Below, in pieces: positions 1 through 11,682 of a stretch of DNA of 64,000 bases. The stretch comes from Bathynomus jamesi (lineage: Eukaryota > Arthropoda > Malacostraca > Isopoda > Cirolanidae). Under the pieces are notes generated by a model that saw nothing but the letters and a program-made list of their open reading frames with translations, did not search any database and had not been told where the DNA came from. The stretch lies in contig JAJOZX010005635.1 of assembly GCA_023014485.1 (NCBI GenBank), positions 124,001 to 188,000 on the forward strand, read 5' to 3'. Each line of letters starts with the position of its first letter. Positions within the stretch are counted from its first letter, which is position 1. A program made the position numbers and the translations under genes.

Positions 1-1478
1 TGGTCGTCTGGAGTTGATGCCATCCATGATGTGCTGCGTGAGGTTAGTGAGTAATGTCGTGGTTGAGTGGTGAGGTCTGAATCCATGTTGAGTAGGCGAT
101 AGTGGAATGTGTGGGTTGGTGATTTTTAAGATTAGTCTTTCTGTTACTTTGGAAGGTGTGCATAGTAAAGTAATGGGTCTATCGGAAGCTGGTTCTGTTG
201 GATTTTTGTTTGGTTTGAGTAGTGTAATAATTTTACCTTGTTTCCATATGTCAGGAATAATACAGTGTTGGTATGAATATGTGCTGATATTTGTGAGAGC
301 TAGTATTCTTTGTGGGCCCAAGTGTTTAAGGTGTATGTTAGATATGTTGTCTGGTCCAGTAGCCTTCGAATTCTTAATGTTTTTGATGATTTTGGTGGTC
401 TGGTCTGTATTGAAGGGTGTAATGGTCGTGTCGATTCTGTAGGTTTTCTTGTGTCTGGCTGTTTGTCTGTCTGCGTGTTTCTGGTTGTTGTCTCTGTTTA
501 AGTGACTTATCTTTGCGTTGTGATTAACTAGAATGTTAGCTTGTTGTGTGTATGTTGTGATATTATTTTGGCTGCGACAGATAGCCGTGTGTGAGGTGTG
601 AATGCCGCTGTTAGAGTGGATAATGCTGTTTATATTCTTGTATCGCCTGGATGTATCTGTGGAGTGGTTTAGTGTTGTTATGAATTCCCTGAATGTTTCT
701 GTTTGTTTTTCTTTGAGTTTGTTGTTTATTTCTGTGTTGAGCTGTTGTATCTGCTGTTTTATGGTTTCTGTGTGTGGTGTTTGTGTGTTATATTTGAGGT
801 TGTTACGTTGCCTTATGAGGTGGGCTATTTCTCTAGTGTAATTTGGGTTGTATTTCCTAATGTTGCCCTTGGATATGTATTTGTTTGCATTATTGATAAT
901 CTGATTAAGTGTCTTGAGTGTTGTATTGATGTTTATGATGGGTGTGCTGTTTAATGTGGTGAATTGTTCCTCAGTCTGTATTTTGAACTGTTCCCAATCA
1001 GCTTTCTTGTAATTTCTGTAAGTGTGCCTAAGGCTGTTGGGGCAGAGTGTAGAATGTGTTGTAATGATGATGGGCAGGTGGTCTGATGACAGTTGTTTTT
1101 CTGTTCTCCATTGTGTATGTGTTGCTAGTGAGGGGGAACAGAACGTTATGTCTGGGGAGGAGTTTGAGTATCCTGCTTGATGTGGTATGTGTGTATGTTC
1201 TTCTGTATTGTTAAGAATGAAGAGGCTGTTTAGTTGTGTGGCTATGTTGGCGCCTCTGGTGTTGTTTTGGTTGTGCAGGTACCAACTAGTGTCTTTGGCG
1301 TTGAAGTCTCCTCCTAAGATGACATTAGTGAGAGAGGCAAGATTGTGTAACTGTGGATTGTAATTGGCTGGCACCTGAGGTGAACTATCTGGTGGGATGT
1401 AAATGTTGATTAGTGTGGTGTTGTGTTTTGCGCGTGTTTTAATGTTAAATGGAATGTCATCATGTTTGCTTCACATGA
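1..1478 (-). mobile_element. Jockey-type non-LTR retrotransposon, ORF2 portion (endonuclease to RT), cut by window start
   Basis: Read on the minus strand, this translates as an AP-like endonuclease followed by the N-terminal half of a reverse transcriptase. Around 1300-1400 the endonuclease reads TLINIYIPP and then GGDFNAKDTSW. Around 1080 it reads SSDHLPIIIT. Near 300-360 the RT shows KATGPDNISNIHLKHLGP, and near 60-100 PTQHGFRPHHSTTTLLTNLT, the usual RT fingers blocks of the Jockey clade. Several frame changes break it, so no long ORF spans the region. Its 5' edge is near 1478, where the similarity to LINE protein stops. The same family recurs at 9299-9632 and 59768-61455. The RT catalytic block lies outside the window, so nothing can be said about activity. 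Confidence 0.85.
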
Positions 1479-1523
1479 TAACATTTATTTATATCGTTTC
1501 AGATGCACTTCTAAAATAGGCTC

Positions 1524-2086
1524 TTTTCCGTTCTACCCCAGCAACAAAAAATGAAATTATATGTTATTTTCTACTGTAGTTTTACTTGCTGAATTCAATA
1601 ATATATATCTTATTTTGGAGAAATTAATAACAAAAGAGTTATAGTCCGTTTATTTTATTTAAAAGTAGAGATTCCATTTAAGATTTCAATAAAAATGTCC
1701 TTTCCTTTTTGTCTTCTCCTCCACAGAAATTCACATAAATAAGAATCTATCATATTTCTAGATGTTCCCCAATGTCTCTCGTTCCTTTGTTTAGCTAAAT
1801 CAACTGTACGCCCTTGACGATTGGTTAGGATAGGTCGTGATATTTTCGTTAGTTAGCCTTATAAGGTTAACTAAAGAAGGCTGGGGTAGAACGTTATTTC
1901 CTTAACTATGTTTATGAAATTCCATTTATCATCCATAACAATATCTACAAAAGAGAGAAAAAAATTAATAATTATAACCATAACTAATTAAAGCACGAAT
2001 ACTTACTCCAAAATATCATAAAATATATTATTGAATTCAGCAAATAAAACTACATTAGAAATTGTTGCTGGGGTAGAACGGAAAAG
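1524..2086. repeat. Imperfect foldback repeat
   Basis: A 24-base segment at 1524-1547 (core TTCTACCCCAGCAACAA) is repeated inverted at 2062-2086. A second inner pair, 1581-1623 and 2003-2049 (core TGAATTCAATAATATAT), lies in the same order. Together they make an imperfect inverted repeat of about 560 bp. A related half-site, GGCTGGGGTAGAACG, sits inside at about 1880. It may be the end of the hAT-like unit to the right or an independent foldback element. Confidence 0.6.
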
Positions 2087-2930
2087 ATCCCTAAAATTTC
2101 TTGGAGGACCCTCCTCTGCTAAAACTGGGATTTCTGTGGATGAAGGGCCATCTACTTCCACTTCTACTTCTGCTGCGCCAGTCTCCACAGATGAAGGCAC
2201 ATCAACTACCGGTATGTACAAGACGGTAGCATAGATATTAGTATCATATTACCGGTACTAAATTACTATATGTCCTCTTGTCTGATAACAAGGAGGGCTA
2301 AGTTGGTTAGCTTGTACAAAATGACACAATCATCATATGAATCATGTTTAACCTATCATAAGCATAATGTAAATAAATGAATTGGGGAAAAAGCATAACA
2401 GAGTTACAAAGGACATGCTTATATTTCAAATGATATAATAGTTAATACTAAAAACCAAGGACACAAATCTAGGTGAAGTTGTACTTATCACAAACCTCTA
2501 AAACTTGTCAAATGAGGAGATGACAGAGCAATCAGAAACCCTCAGCAACACTTTAAGCTGTCGAGGACATTCTGATCTAGATGGTAGGGAGTTGGCACAG
2601 GAATTAAAGAATTTACCTGAACTGCCATCTACGAGCATGACAGCACTTCAGCTGCTGACGTTTATCCATGAAAAGCAGCTCACAGAGATCTATCCCAACC
2701 TTTGGGTCGCCCTCAGGGCTGCTGTCACCCTTCTAATGACAGTGGCTGGAGCGGAGAGGAGCTTTTCCAAGCTCAAGCTCATCAAGACTTACCTGAGATC
2801 CACCATGATGCAAGACCGCCTCAGTGGTCTTGCTGTCATCAGCATTAACCATGCGGTTTCTGAGCAGATTTCCTATGATGACATCATTGGTGAATTTGCA
2901 TCAAGGAAGACCAGGAGGATCAGGTTTTAA
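2031..2930 (+). pseudogene. hAT-family (ZMYM-like) transposase remnant with C-terminal dimerisation domain
   Basis: The clear part is 2505-2930, 141 codons ending in TAA. It contains the hAT C-terminal dimerisation signature: a Trp in PNLWVALRAAVTLLMTVAGA, then AERSFSKLKLIKTYLRSTM and LAVISI. This resembles the ZMYM/DUF4371-type hAT proteins common in invertebrate genomes. An upstream open stretch at 2031-2234 rich in Ser, Thr and Pro may be the linker or N-terminus; bases 2235-2504 do not read through. The catalytic RNase H-like core is missing, so this is a 3' remnant. A hAT-like right terminus follows at 3330-3357, consistent with the element ending there. Confidence 0.75.
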
Positions 2931-3329
2931 TAGGAAAACAACTAGACCTAAAACTTCCAAACCAAATTTAAAATTCAGTTATTTGCTAGCTGGCAATCTT
3001 ATTCCTTTATTAAGCTACATTGTGTGATTTATTAGTGTTTTTTATTTATCTTTTTTGTGTGCAATATACATTGGAATATTTATTTTGTTTGCAATGTATT
3101 TGGGAATCTTTATTGAGTGTTCAATTATTATATTCATACAAGATTTCTTTGTAGTTTTCGTTTCAAGACAGTGTTCTTACTTGAAGCTAAGAAAAATAAA
3201 TGAAGGAGGTGCTTTGTGTTTTAAAGACAGTGTGTTCAGTGTGTTTTTTGCGACAGAGGTTATGCACCGGCGGGGGGGGGGGGGGAGTGTGCTGTTGACA
3301 GAGGAAGGGCACCTTTGCATGATCTCTAG

Positions 3330-3354
3330 GGCGCCAAATATGCTAGGACCGCCA

Positions 3355-3357
<3 letters not shown>
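3330..3357 (+). other. hAT-like right terminus
   Basis: The segment ends in TAGGACCGCCACTG, whose reverse complement begins CAGTGGCGGTCCTA. That is the CAGTGGCGG type of terminus typical of hAT elements. It lies about 430 bp after the hAT ORF and is followed at once by a TA microsatellite, which hides any target duplication. A 14-base G run at 3272-3285 lies just inside it. Confidence 0.6.

Positions 3358-3358
<1 letters not shown>

Positions 3359-3400
<42 letters not shown>
3359..3400. repeat. (TA)n microsatellite
   Basis: About 20 uninterrupted TA units directly after the hAT-like terminus. Confidence 0.97.
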
Positions 3401-3404
<4 letters not shown>

Positions 3405-3739
3405 TAATTTAAAAGTATATGCCAGCTTTGTAATAATTGGTTATCAAGGTTTAGGTTGATCTAATTATATGTGGTATGATAGCTTTATCAATAAATTAGT
3501 CATAGTTGTGCATAATTTTCTTATCAATATAAATGATGTACATTTATTGAAAAATTAAATCTATTCACTATGTATTTTGAGTATCTGAACTATTTGTTTA
3601 ATGTGTGATTAATTCATAATTATGTAATCTATGTGTAGCAATCACATATATTGATATTATTTATGCTTGAAGTATTAATGAATGTGTATTCTTATGATAT
3701 GTACATACAGTATTTCTTAAACTCAACTCTATGTTAACA

Positions 3740-3836
3740 TTAAAATCAGACAATTTGCGTTTAAGCGATGCAGACGAAGTTTTGGACAGATTTGCTCGTA
3801 AAAAAGCGAGACGATTGAACATGATGCTGGAATAAC
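3740..3836 (+). pseudogene. Second hAT transposase C-terminal scrap
   Basis: An in-frame tail reading VLDRFARKKARRLNMM and a stop at about 3834 matches the last residues of the ZMYM-like hAT protein at 2505-2930, which ends in GEFASRKTRRIRF. Nothing upstream is recognisable, so this is only the 3' end of another copy. It is short, so the call rests on the charged tail pattern. Confidence 0.5.
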
Positions 3837-3841
3837 ACTAG

Positions 3842-5530
3842 AAACCAAAGAAATTATCACACAACAATCGCTGCACTAGTTTTGTGATAAAAAAGTGTCC
3901 GTAACGTCACAACTCCCGGTTCTACTTTGGCTGTTGATTTATTGGTCAAATGATCTAATACTCTCTTATGGGCTAGTTTTGTATCTACCTGACTGTATAC
4001 ACTTGAGCAATTGAGTATGTATACAGTATATATGTAGTGTGTAATCATTTCCCTGTATATAAACTTGCCAGGCCGTTAGATTACGTAACTTATAAATATT
4101 GATTTCGCTGTCAAATTTAATAAAAATTAATCCCAATTCCAATAAATCTGCATGTTTACCTGTCCTTTGATCGTATTGAGCTAGCATAAACTAGTTGAAA
4201 ACGTATACAATGTAACCCGTTTATATCACATCGCTTTGGATCATAACTCGGTTGATAACACCAGTACACCTTGAAAAATGCTCTGTATGAATTGGTCCAC
4301 AATTAACCCACCCCTTATATCTCCAGTCTAACTATAGAGTAGATCAAGTCTAGACTAGAGGGGTCAGCCTAGAGATTCCGGAAATGGTCCAGAGCGGGCA
4401 GATAAATTGAGGTCCACAGTAGGATTCCTCACCCAATTAGGTTAGGGCAATCTACCTTTACCTTTGTTAAGCTATGAGTTGATGCTGGGTCTAAGGCCAC
4501 AATGTAGGCCTAAGTTGTCTGACCCAGCTTAATTTAATGAGTCTACGTAAAACTGGGTTAAAAACACAATTAGTCACTTACTGCTAGTTATTAGAGAGTC
4601 CCTTTTTCCGTCTTGTTTAATTGTTAAGAGCGTACTTGCTGGTGGGGATCTTTCTTCGTTGTCTGTTGTCTCTTCTCCAGTTCCGTCCTCTCGCCCCGTT
4701 CCTCGTTTTCGTTCTCCTTTGTTCTCCTTTTCGCGGGGCTTTTTCCACCAGCGTCGTCTTGGTTTTTTCTTCGGTTGGTTGATCGGTAATGTATATCTAT
4801 TACCGAGCACGCTCTTGTCACACAGTATATAAATACTAGTGTGGAGAATAACTCTGGTGAGCAACCAATTGGTTTCATCCACCCAGTTATTGACATAAAA
4901 GGAATTTAATAATTGTTAGATTAACTACCTACCTACTCAGTGAACCATTTTCGTTACCTCCCAACTACCCACACATCAGTTTTCCATAACACATTTGAAA
5001 ACTTGTCGATCGATTTTTACAAACTAGTTGGTGATTCCATATAATTTGAGTGCGCTGATCTCAAAAACATAGTTAGTTTTTCCCTATCACGTATGGTTTT
5101 CTTACTACAGGGTGTCATAAATCCCCCATTTATCCCCAAATGTGAACCATCTTATCGAGACCAACATTGGATTGCACATGCTAAACCATAAATTTTGTTG
5201 TTATAGACTACAGTAACACCTACATAATAATGTAGGGTAAATATATATAACAACCGGTCCCGTTCCCAGCAAAATACTCTCTCCCCTCCCATCAATGGGT
5301 GGTTAACATTGGGGACAGATGAGGTATTACAACACCCCTTGTAGCACGAAATCTTTAGGTGATAGAGTAAAACCTAATTAAAGCAGAATTAAATAGCTCC
5401 TAGCTGTTGGACAAGCATATTGCTTGTTTATGAAAGAATAAAAAAATAACTGAAAGAAACAAAATATATTTACCTTCTTTACTTGCAAACATTTCAGGAC
5501 TTATTCCAAAGACTTAGACCACGAAGGTAG
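3842..5530. other. Unassigned spacer, no gene seen
   Basis: AT-rich sequence with scattered short ORFs that show no domain. A Lys/Arg/Glu-rich minus-strand ORF at 4574-4882 is low complexity and overlaps another frame of the same composition. I see no terminal repeats or RNA gene that I can support here. Confidence 0.6.
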
Positions 5531-5536
5531 ATCTGA

Positions 5537-7209
5537 CTAATGACGACTAAACCGGTGCTTCTTTGATGTTTTATTATGCTGTGCGTTAGGCTGATCTCGT
5601 TGCAGACACCAGCAGTAATCCGCCATCATATTTGTATGCCATCTTCCTTGATATCTTCTTTCCATGGTTTTGATGTCCTGGTGAAGTCGTTCCCCTTGCT
5701 CCTCGCTGACATCTCCGAGATTTTCGGGAAAACGGTCAAGATGCGAAAATAAGAAGTGAACTTTCAGGCTCATGTTGGAGCCAAAGGCGCAAAACCTTTT
5801 AAGCATATTTTCCACCAGTCTTTCATAATTTTGGCTTTTGTAGTTTCCCAAGAAGTTTTCAACAACATCTTTGAAACCAAGCCATGCTTCTTTTTCTTTA
5901 TTGGTCATTGTGTTCAGGAAATGATCGTCTGTCAATAACTTTCTAATCTGAGGACCTATAAAAACACCTTCCTTTATTTTCTCGTAGCTAATCTTTGGAT
6001 ATTTTGAACAAATGTACTTCAAACACTCACCTTCTCTATTCAATGCTTTTACATACTGCTTTATCAAGCCTAACTAATGTGCAAGGGTGGTAGGAGGATT
6101 TTATTTGGTTCAACTAGATGTTCATGTAAAATGTTCTTTGATCCTGGGGTAAGATTCTCTCTAGGAGGCCAAGTTTTCCTCTTCCAGTGCTGGTCACGTG
6201 CTCGACTATCCCATTCGCAGATGAAACATGGCATCTTAGTGTATCCTGATTGCTGCCCAAGTAACATGCAAAGGACTTTGAGATTCCCACACAATATCCA
6301 TCTGTGATTTTGATACTGAATTTTTTCCAGAAGCAGTTTCATGTTATCATAGGTCTCTTTTAAATGAGTAGAATGGGCCACTGGGATTGATGCATATTTG
6401 TTACCGTTGTGCAGTAACACTCCTTTTAGACTGGTTTTAGAGGAATCTATAAACAACCTCCAGTCACTGGTTTGGTATTCGATGCCTAGCTTGCACACTA
6501 ATCCTGTGATGTCCTTGCAAAATACCAAGGGACTATCTTCTTCGAAAAAAGGCACGAAGTCTTTCTCACGATTTCTGTACCAAGCGAAGTATGTGTCGGA
6601 TGCCAATAAATTGTTCTCCTGCAATCTAGACCCCAAAAGTTCTGCAGAGTCCTTAGGCAGATTCAAATCCCTGACTAAGTCATTTAGTTCGGCTTGGGTT
6701 AATGGTTTAGGATCTCGGTCAGCTGTTGGCTGTTCATAAATATCATCATTGTCTGGATTTGGAGCTGAATCAGAATCTGAATTGTATTGATCCAGACTCT
6801 CGGGTGGGCTGGGAATAGGAACTTCTGGACCATGGGGTACCGGCCTTATTGCAGATGGAAGAATTGGGTATTGAAGGCTCTCTTTATTCTTTGCATTATA
6901 ACCTTTAACATTGCAAGAACAGAAGTAGCAGTCGTCGGTATGGTTTCTAGGCTCGCGCCATACCATAGGGATCCCAAATGGCAAACTTTTCTTTTTACCT
7001 TTGCTCCAATTCCTTAGTGTCGCAACACACGTAAGACAAACCTTGTGTGGAGCCCAACTTTTGTCTTGATCTCCTAATTTAATTCCAAAATAAGCATGAT
7101 AAGCTCTCTTAATGAAGGTCGTTACATTTGTCCTTTGTTTTACAACAACATACCGACCACAAATATAACAAAATATGTCTGGACTATGGGTACATCCTAT
7201 AGAAGCCAT
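5537..7209 (-). pseudogene. Multicopy invertebrate zinc-binding protein, transposon-associated, one frameshift
   Basis: Two adjacent minus-strand ORFs, 7209-6070 (379 codons) and 6067-5537 (176 codons), form one protein of about 555 residues. The first begins MASIGC and has Cys pairs at residues 14/17, 58/61 and 94/97, the SWAPHKVC and GIPMVWREP blocks, a Pro/Asp-rich linker, then FIDSSKTSLKGVLLHNGN (an RNase H-like beta hairpin pattern) and PCFICEWDSRARDQHW. The second carries EEQGERLHQDIKTMERRYQGRW. I recognise this as an uncharacterised family present in many copies in arthropods and cnidarians, so probably mobile or recently mobile. Its function is unknown; a DDE-type nuclease is a guess. 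A one-base loss near 6070 separates the two halves. The start was chosen at the first ATG before the Cys motif. Confidence 0.75.
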
Positions 7210-7980
7210 TATTAAAATTTTAAAGACGTAATGTTAGAATTATCTATCTGAAAAATATGAAAAAACAAAATTAATTAAAGATAAAGGTAAAAAATTACAA
7301 AACGCCCCAAAATTGTTTTGCTAATAACTTTAAAACTGTGGGTGATAGAAAAAAACTGGCAGCATTTTTTAATTCAGCGCAGCGAACTGCTTCAGAATCA
7401 CAACTCAAAATAAAGAAATCGATTTTCCTGCAGACCGGTGTAATTAATCAAACAGTATGCCAGTATACTAGGTTAAGTAGCTATGTTGGCCTTATTTTTG
7501 TATTAAGTTCAATGTATATGTAAGCTTGTACTTGTATGTTAGGTTAAGTTGCTATGGATTGTGAATGATCCGCAATAAAGATGTTTTGTTTGTTTGTCTG
7601 TATATACATATGGACAACCTAACCAATAAACTAAAAACTGCACGCTCTGGCTGTCATTGGAAAGGAAAAAAATAATAATTTAATGGGTGCTGATGACCTT
7701 GTTCTGTCACCCTCTCCCCATGGGCTGAGAGTACTATTAGAGATATGTGAACACTGAACAATATGGTATAGAAAATTACATCATCTATAATGGGGCAAAG
7801 AGTTGTATTTTGATTTTTAGGTGTAATCTACTGAAACATGTATCATATGGATCTTTTGAAATGAATGGTCAGACAATACCTGTCAAAGACACATGCAAAT
7901 AGGTCATGTAATTACTCACGAGCTGCGAGATGAGCTTGATATTGAGAGGCAACGTAGAAAGCTGTATGTACAGGGTAACA
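7210..7980. other. Unassigned spacer
   Basis: AT-rich sequence with only a 61-codon ORF (7338-7523) lacking any recognisable motif. It contains the upstream region of the minus-strand zinc-binding gene. No promoter element can be supported. Confidence 0.5.
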
Positions 7981-8397
7981 CCCTAGCAGGGGCGTAACTA
8001 ACGGGGGGGACGGGGGGAGATGTCCCCCCAACTTTTGAACTGAGGGGGATAATATAGGTTTTGTCCCCCCAACTTTTGATCTAAGTTAGCTTACGTGAAG
8101 GAAAATATTTAGTTCTTGAAATAATTTATGAGTAAATCTTTAATTATATTAGTCCTATTAGTATGCTGGAAAGTATTACTGATTCAGTACTAATACTGCA
8201 GTGATAGATACTTCAATGAGACATCTAGTTATTTTTTACTTTAATTATTACATATATTGTTTTCCTTTAATGTTAAGTATATACTTAATATACATAAGGT
8301 AGTTGTGAAAATGCTTCTTTAATTTTCCTATTACTATCATAAATACAGATCATTCTCTAAATCATAGTATTTTAAGAGCATCATTTTGGTCGCAAAC

Positions 8398-9203
8398 ATA
8401 TGACGCGTTCAGTGGAGAAGGGGCGAACGCCACAAAATTTGGCCAAATTGAACAAAATATAAAAAATAATTACAGCAATATTATTTACACCAAAAAAGAT
8501 TATGTTACGGCCATAACTACAGCCGTTTCGCAGCGCTTCCTAGTTGTAGAAATGAAACAGGCTGATTTTCTCGATTTTGACGTCCTAAAAACGTGCATTG
8601 TCATTAGGAAATCAACAACTACTAAATTTACAGATGCAAGAAAGTTAATATTTGACTTTCAACACAAAGAAGGCTACGTAATATCTGCTGCATACCGCAC
8701 AACCCCAGATAATAGCCATCCCGTCAGACTGCAGAACGGGAAAAAATCCTACAGTGTCAGTTTATTCAATCTAGCCCAGCAGACACTGCAACCAAAGTAT
8801 TCCCAATTGCTGCCAATAACTAAGGAAAAAATAAAAGATCTCAAAGAATTATCAGACCTAATGCCTGCAACTGCAGCGAACTATTATACAAGATTGTTAA
8901 AGGAACTGGAAGAAACCGAAACAGTTGAAGCAGGTAATACAACATTCGACGAAGAGGACCAAATAATGGATTACACCAGTTAACATCAGAAGCTATCAAT
9001 AAATAATATTGTAAAATTTCTTGGCGTTTTATTATATTGACATATTACACAACAATATTTTACTCAAATATGTGTTCAAATTCATACAACATTTCAATAA
9101 ACCGGAAAAATACAAAGGTTTAAAATTTACAAACTTTAAACTGCAATTTGTGGCATAATTCGAAAATGTTGCGTTCGCCCCTTCTCCATCGAACGCGTCA
9201 TAT
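8398..9203. mobile_element. Small TIR-bounded unit carrying one ORF
   Basis: ATATGACGCGTTC followed by TGGAGAAGGGGCGAACGC at the left is repeated inverted at the right (9170-9203), about 34 bases with two mismatches. The repeat is GC-rich in an AT-rich setting. A 143-codon ORF (8552-8983) and an AATAAA at about 8998 lie between the repeats. The target duplication is ambiguous because the termini run into ATAT palindromes. I cannot place the termini in a known superfamily. Confidence 0.65.
8552..8983 (+). CDS. Unrecognised 143-residue protein inside a TIR unit
   Basis: Open from ATG at 8552 to TAA at 8983, with no internal stop. The composition looks like real protein: a hydrophobic N-terminal third, KSTTTKFTDARKLIFDFQ in the middle, a NLAQQTLQPKYSQLLPITKE block, and an acidic C-terminus. 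The frame stays open upstream of the ATG for more than 150 bases, through the left inverted repeat, so the true start may lie on an upstream exon; an acceptor-like TTACAG is at about 8469-8474. AATAAA follows the stop by about 15 bases. I do not recognise the family. It could be an accessory or truncated transposase product. Confidence 0.55.
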   Translation: MKQADFLDFDVLKTCIVIRKSTTTKFTDARKLIFDFQHKEGYVISAAYRTTPDNSHPVRLQNGKKSYSVSLFNLAQQTLQPKYSQLLPITKEKIKDLKELSDLMPATAANYYTRLLKELEETETVEAGNTTFDEEDQIMDYTS

Positions 9204-9298
9204 TACCTACAGGATAGCAGCACAGAAATTCATCGTAGGATTTGTCATCAGTATAGTTGTTCCGCCCAACTTTTGAAAGCTAGTTACGCTCTTGCCTG

Positions 9299-9632
9299 CC
9301 CATCATCATTACAACACGTTCTACACTCTGCCCCAACAACCTTAGGCACACTTACAGAAATTCCAAGAAAGCTGATTGGGAACAGTTCAAAATACAGACT
9401 GAGGAACAATTCACCACATTAAAGAGCACACCCATCATAAACATCAATACAACACTCAAAACATTTAATCAGATCATCAATAATGCAAACAAATACATAC
9501 CCAAGGGCAACATTAGGAAATACAACCCAAATTATACTAGAGAAATAGCCCACCTCATAAGGCAACGTAACAACTTCAAACATAACCCACAAACACCACA
9601 CACAGAAGCCATAAAACGACAGATACAATAGC
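9299..9632 (+). pseudogene. Jockey-type LINE fragment
   Basis: The plus strand reads KADWEQFKIQTEEQF, then NANKYIPKGNIRKYNPN and REIAHLIRQRNNFK, the linker between endonuclease and RT of the LINE at 1-1478 (inverse complement of about 740-1085). It ends abruptly at about 9632. No endonuclease or RT catalytic residues are present. Confidence 0.8.
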
Positions 9633-9639
9633 TCAACAC

Positions 9640-11020
9640 CGAACCACTGTATAGGGTTATGGTTTATTGCCGTTACCCTCATCCATTGGAAATTTCCAGC
9701 AGATTTCGGTAGAGAGTTAACGACAAAAACCCTACATCTTTTCGTTGAAAAGTTATGTTTGTGGAGGTCTTCAAAAGACCTCGTTCAGTAGTGTTTTTTT
9801 GGCTAATGTTAAATTTATTTGTCTTTGCCTTACGTCTCCCTTGCTTAAATCATCGCTTCGAACTCTCTTAGCTATGCGATGAGCTAATATAAATTTCTGT
9901 CTTCAATTTCGCTGACTTTACAAAGTCCTCAGACGTCTAATCTTCTCTCGAAGTAATTTTCATGCGTCATCGATGAAAAATTTTGATACGAAATAATGCA
10001 TTTTTCTTGTTGCTATGTGGACCCAGTGCCTCCATATTGGGTGCTATGTATAGCAATTATTTTCATTCCCAATTTGTATTTAATTAAGAAATAAAGGTAC
10101 CACATATGATACCAGGTTGTAGGCGTGTATAATTTTCCCATAGTCAGAAAGTATGACAACTTTACAAAATGCAAGTGGGAAAAACAACATGTTATAAATA
10201 TATTGTTTCAATAAATGTTATTGTTTCTCGACTTTTATCATCAAATAAAAAACTATGGAAAAACCGAAGGTCAAACTTTTGTATATCTTTGGGAAGACCT
10301 TGGATGTTTCTCATCCACTAAAAATGAAAACTCATTTCGTTGTCATCAACTCATCATTGAGTAAAGTTTAACACAGTGGGATGGATACATATAAACCATA
10401 ATTCAATTGTTGCTGAGTTTTAGACTTCCAGAACTAGGCTCTGTACACTGTTTTTTGGTATATCTTCGAAATGCCAGGATCAAAATGAATTGCATCTATA
10501 GTTTACACAGCCAACTAATAATATAATAATTAATGTAAAATAAAATTAGGTATCTTGTACCGATTCACACCAGGCAGTTTAGCAACTTTAGGAAACTATG
10601 TACCCTATGTTTGATAAAACGCATACTAGCTATTTTAATAGCTTTTCGTTCATTTGGGCATTGATTATCAATAACTGTAAAATAATTATGTAGTTATAGG
10701 CCGAAGGTTCTTTTGTTTTATTGTCTTAAGAGACAAAGGAGCTATTGAAAAAGGAAACTTAGGATCTAGGCCTAGGCATAGGTTAATTTTGCTTGTATCA
10801 GCCTGGAAAATTATGTCGACCAAACCAGCCCAAAGTTATGAAAAATAGTTCTTCTAGGTTATTATCGTTTTATCCTTACCAGTAATAATATGCGAGATTA
10901 AATTGCACTTATTAGTGCTTATAGCTCGCCTCTGATCAGAAAAAACGATTTTATTTCAATTTATCAAACCAATATTGGCAGTTAGTTGAAAATTTACTTT
11001 ATCTGTAATTTATCATATTT
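9640..11020. other. Unassigned spacer
   Basis: AT-rich sequence with many stops in all frames. A short perfect inverted pair (GAGGTCTTC / GAAGACCTC near 9754-9781) is the only structure noted. No gene is supportable. Confidence 0.55.
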
Positions 11021-11030
11021 GTTTTTGAAG

Positions 11031-11418
11031 CTATTCACTGTTGCAATTTCCAAAATTCCTGTCCTGGGTGACCAGATCATTCCATTGATTGACAACTCTT
11101 TGTGAATAGAAGTTTTTCTTTATATCTTTATTGCACTGTTTTTTATATATTTTAGCTGGATCTCGTGGGTTCTTTGTAAACAATTTGTCAGAATCAATAT
11201 TCTCAAAGCCTTTAATAATTTTAAAGGTCTCAATCATATCTCCTCTTTGTCTCCTTTCCTCTAATGGTAAGATTCAGCTTCTTTAGTCTTTCTTCATAAG
11301 TTTTATCAGCAATTCTAGGAATTAGTTTTGTGGCTCTTCTTTGCAATCTTTCTAAATTGTTTATATCTTTCCTCAGGTAAGGTGACCAGGCCTGGACAGC
11401 ATACTCCAAATGGGGTCA
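11031..11418 (-). pseudogene. CR1-like LINE 3' fragment
   Basis: The minus strand reads EYAVQAWSPYLRKDINNLE, then LQRRATKLIPRI, and in another frame MIETFKIIKGFENIDSDKLF and FYSQRVVNQWNDL. These are the conserved thumb and C-terminal blocks of CR1-type ORF2 proteins. At least one frameshift separates them. Fragments of related elements lie at 25903, 31625 and 51738. Confidence 0.8.
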
Positions 11419-11682
11419 TACATATGTCTTATAAATGATATAAAAATTGAAAATTGAAAACATGTTTTCTGTGTATAATTTGATGCATACTGTTTGAAAA
11501 TGACTCATTTCTTTAGGAAATGTGCCATTTTTCCAGAAATGACCTAGGCCTATATCGTATGAGGATATAATTCCATTACGCATTAGAGAAAATGGTAGAT
11601 GCGTTCATCTTTGTTATATTTCTGTAATTTTAGATGACATAAAGACATTTTGGCTCCTTACTAACTGATTATCACTTACATA

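Larger units (their letters stand above)
7987..9298. mobile_element. hAT-like nonautonomous remnant
   Basis: The left edge reads CAGGGGCGTAACTA at 7987 and the right edge, inverted, reads CAGGCAAGAGCGTAACTA at 9298. Both arms then carry the motif CCCCAACTTTTGA near the ends. CAGGGGCG termini are a common hAT type. The 8-bp flanks (CACCCTAG and CCCATCAT) do not match, so one edge is probably truncated or the boundaries are off by a few bases. A separate TIR unit (8398-9203) lies inside. A similar left edge occurs at 57856. Confidence 0.55.

Noticed and set aside
107..954. Plus-strand ORFs rich in Val, Phe and Cys
   Set aside because: They are antisense to a Jockey LINE ORF2, whose protein is recognisable on the minus strand.
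3272..3285. G14 run that might be a quadruplex element
   Set aside because: A single homopolymer run inside a hAT remnant; more likely a simple repeat or read error.
4574..4896. Lys/Arg/Glu-rich minus-strand ORFs
   Set aside because: Low-complexity composition in two overlapping frames, no motif, no supporting context.
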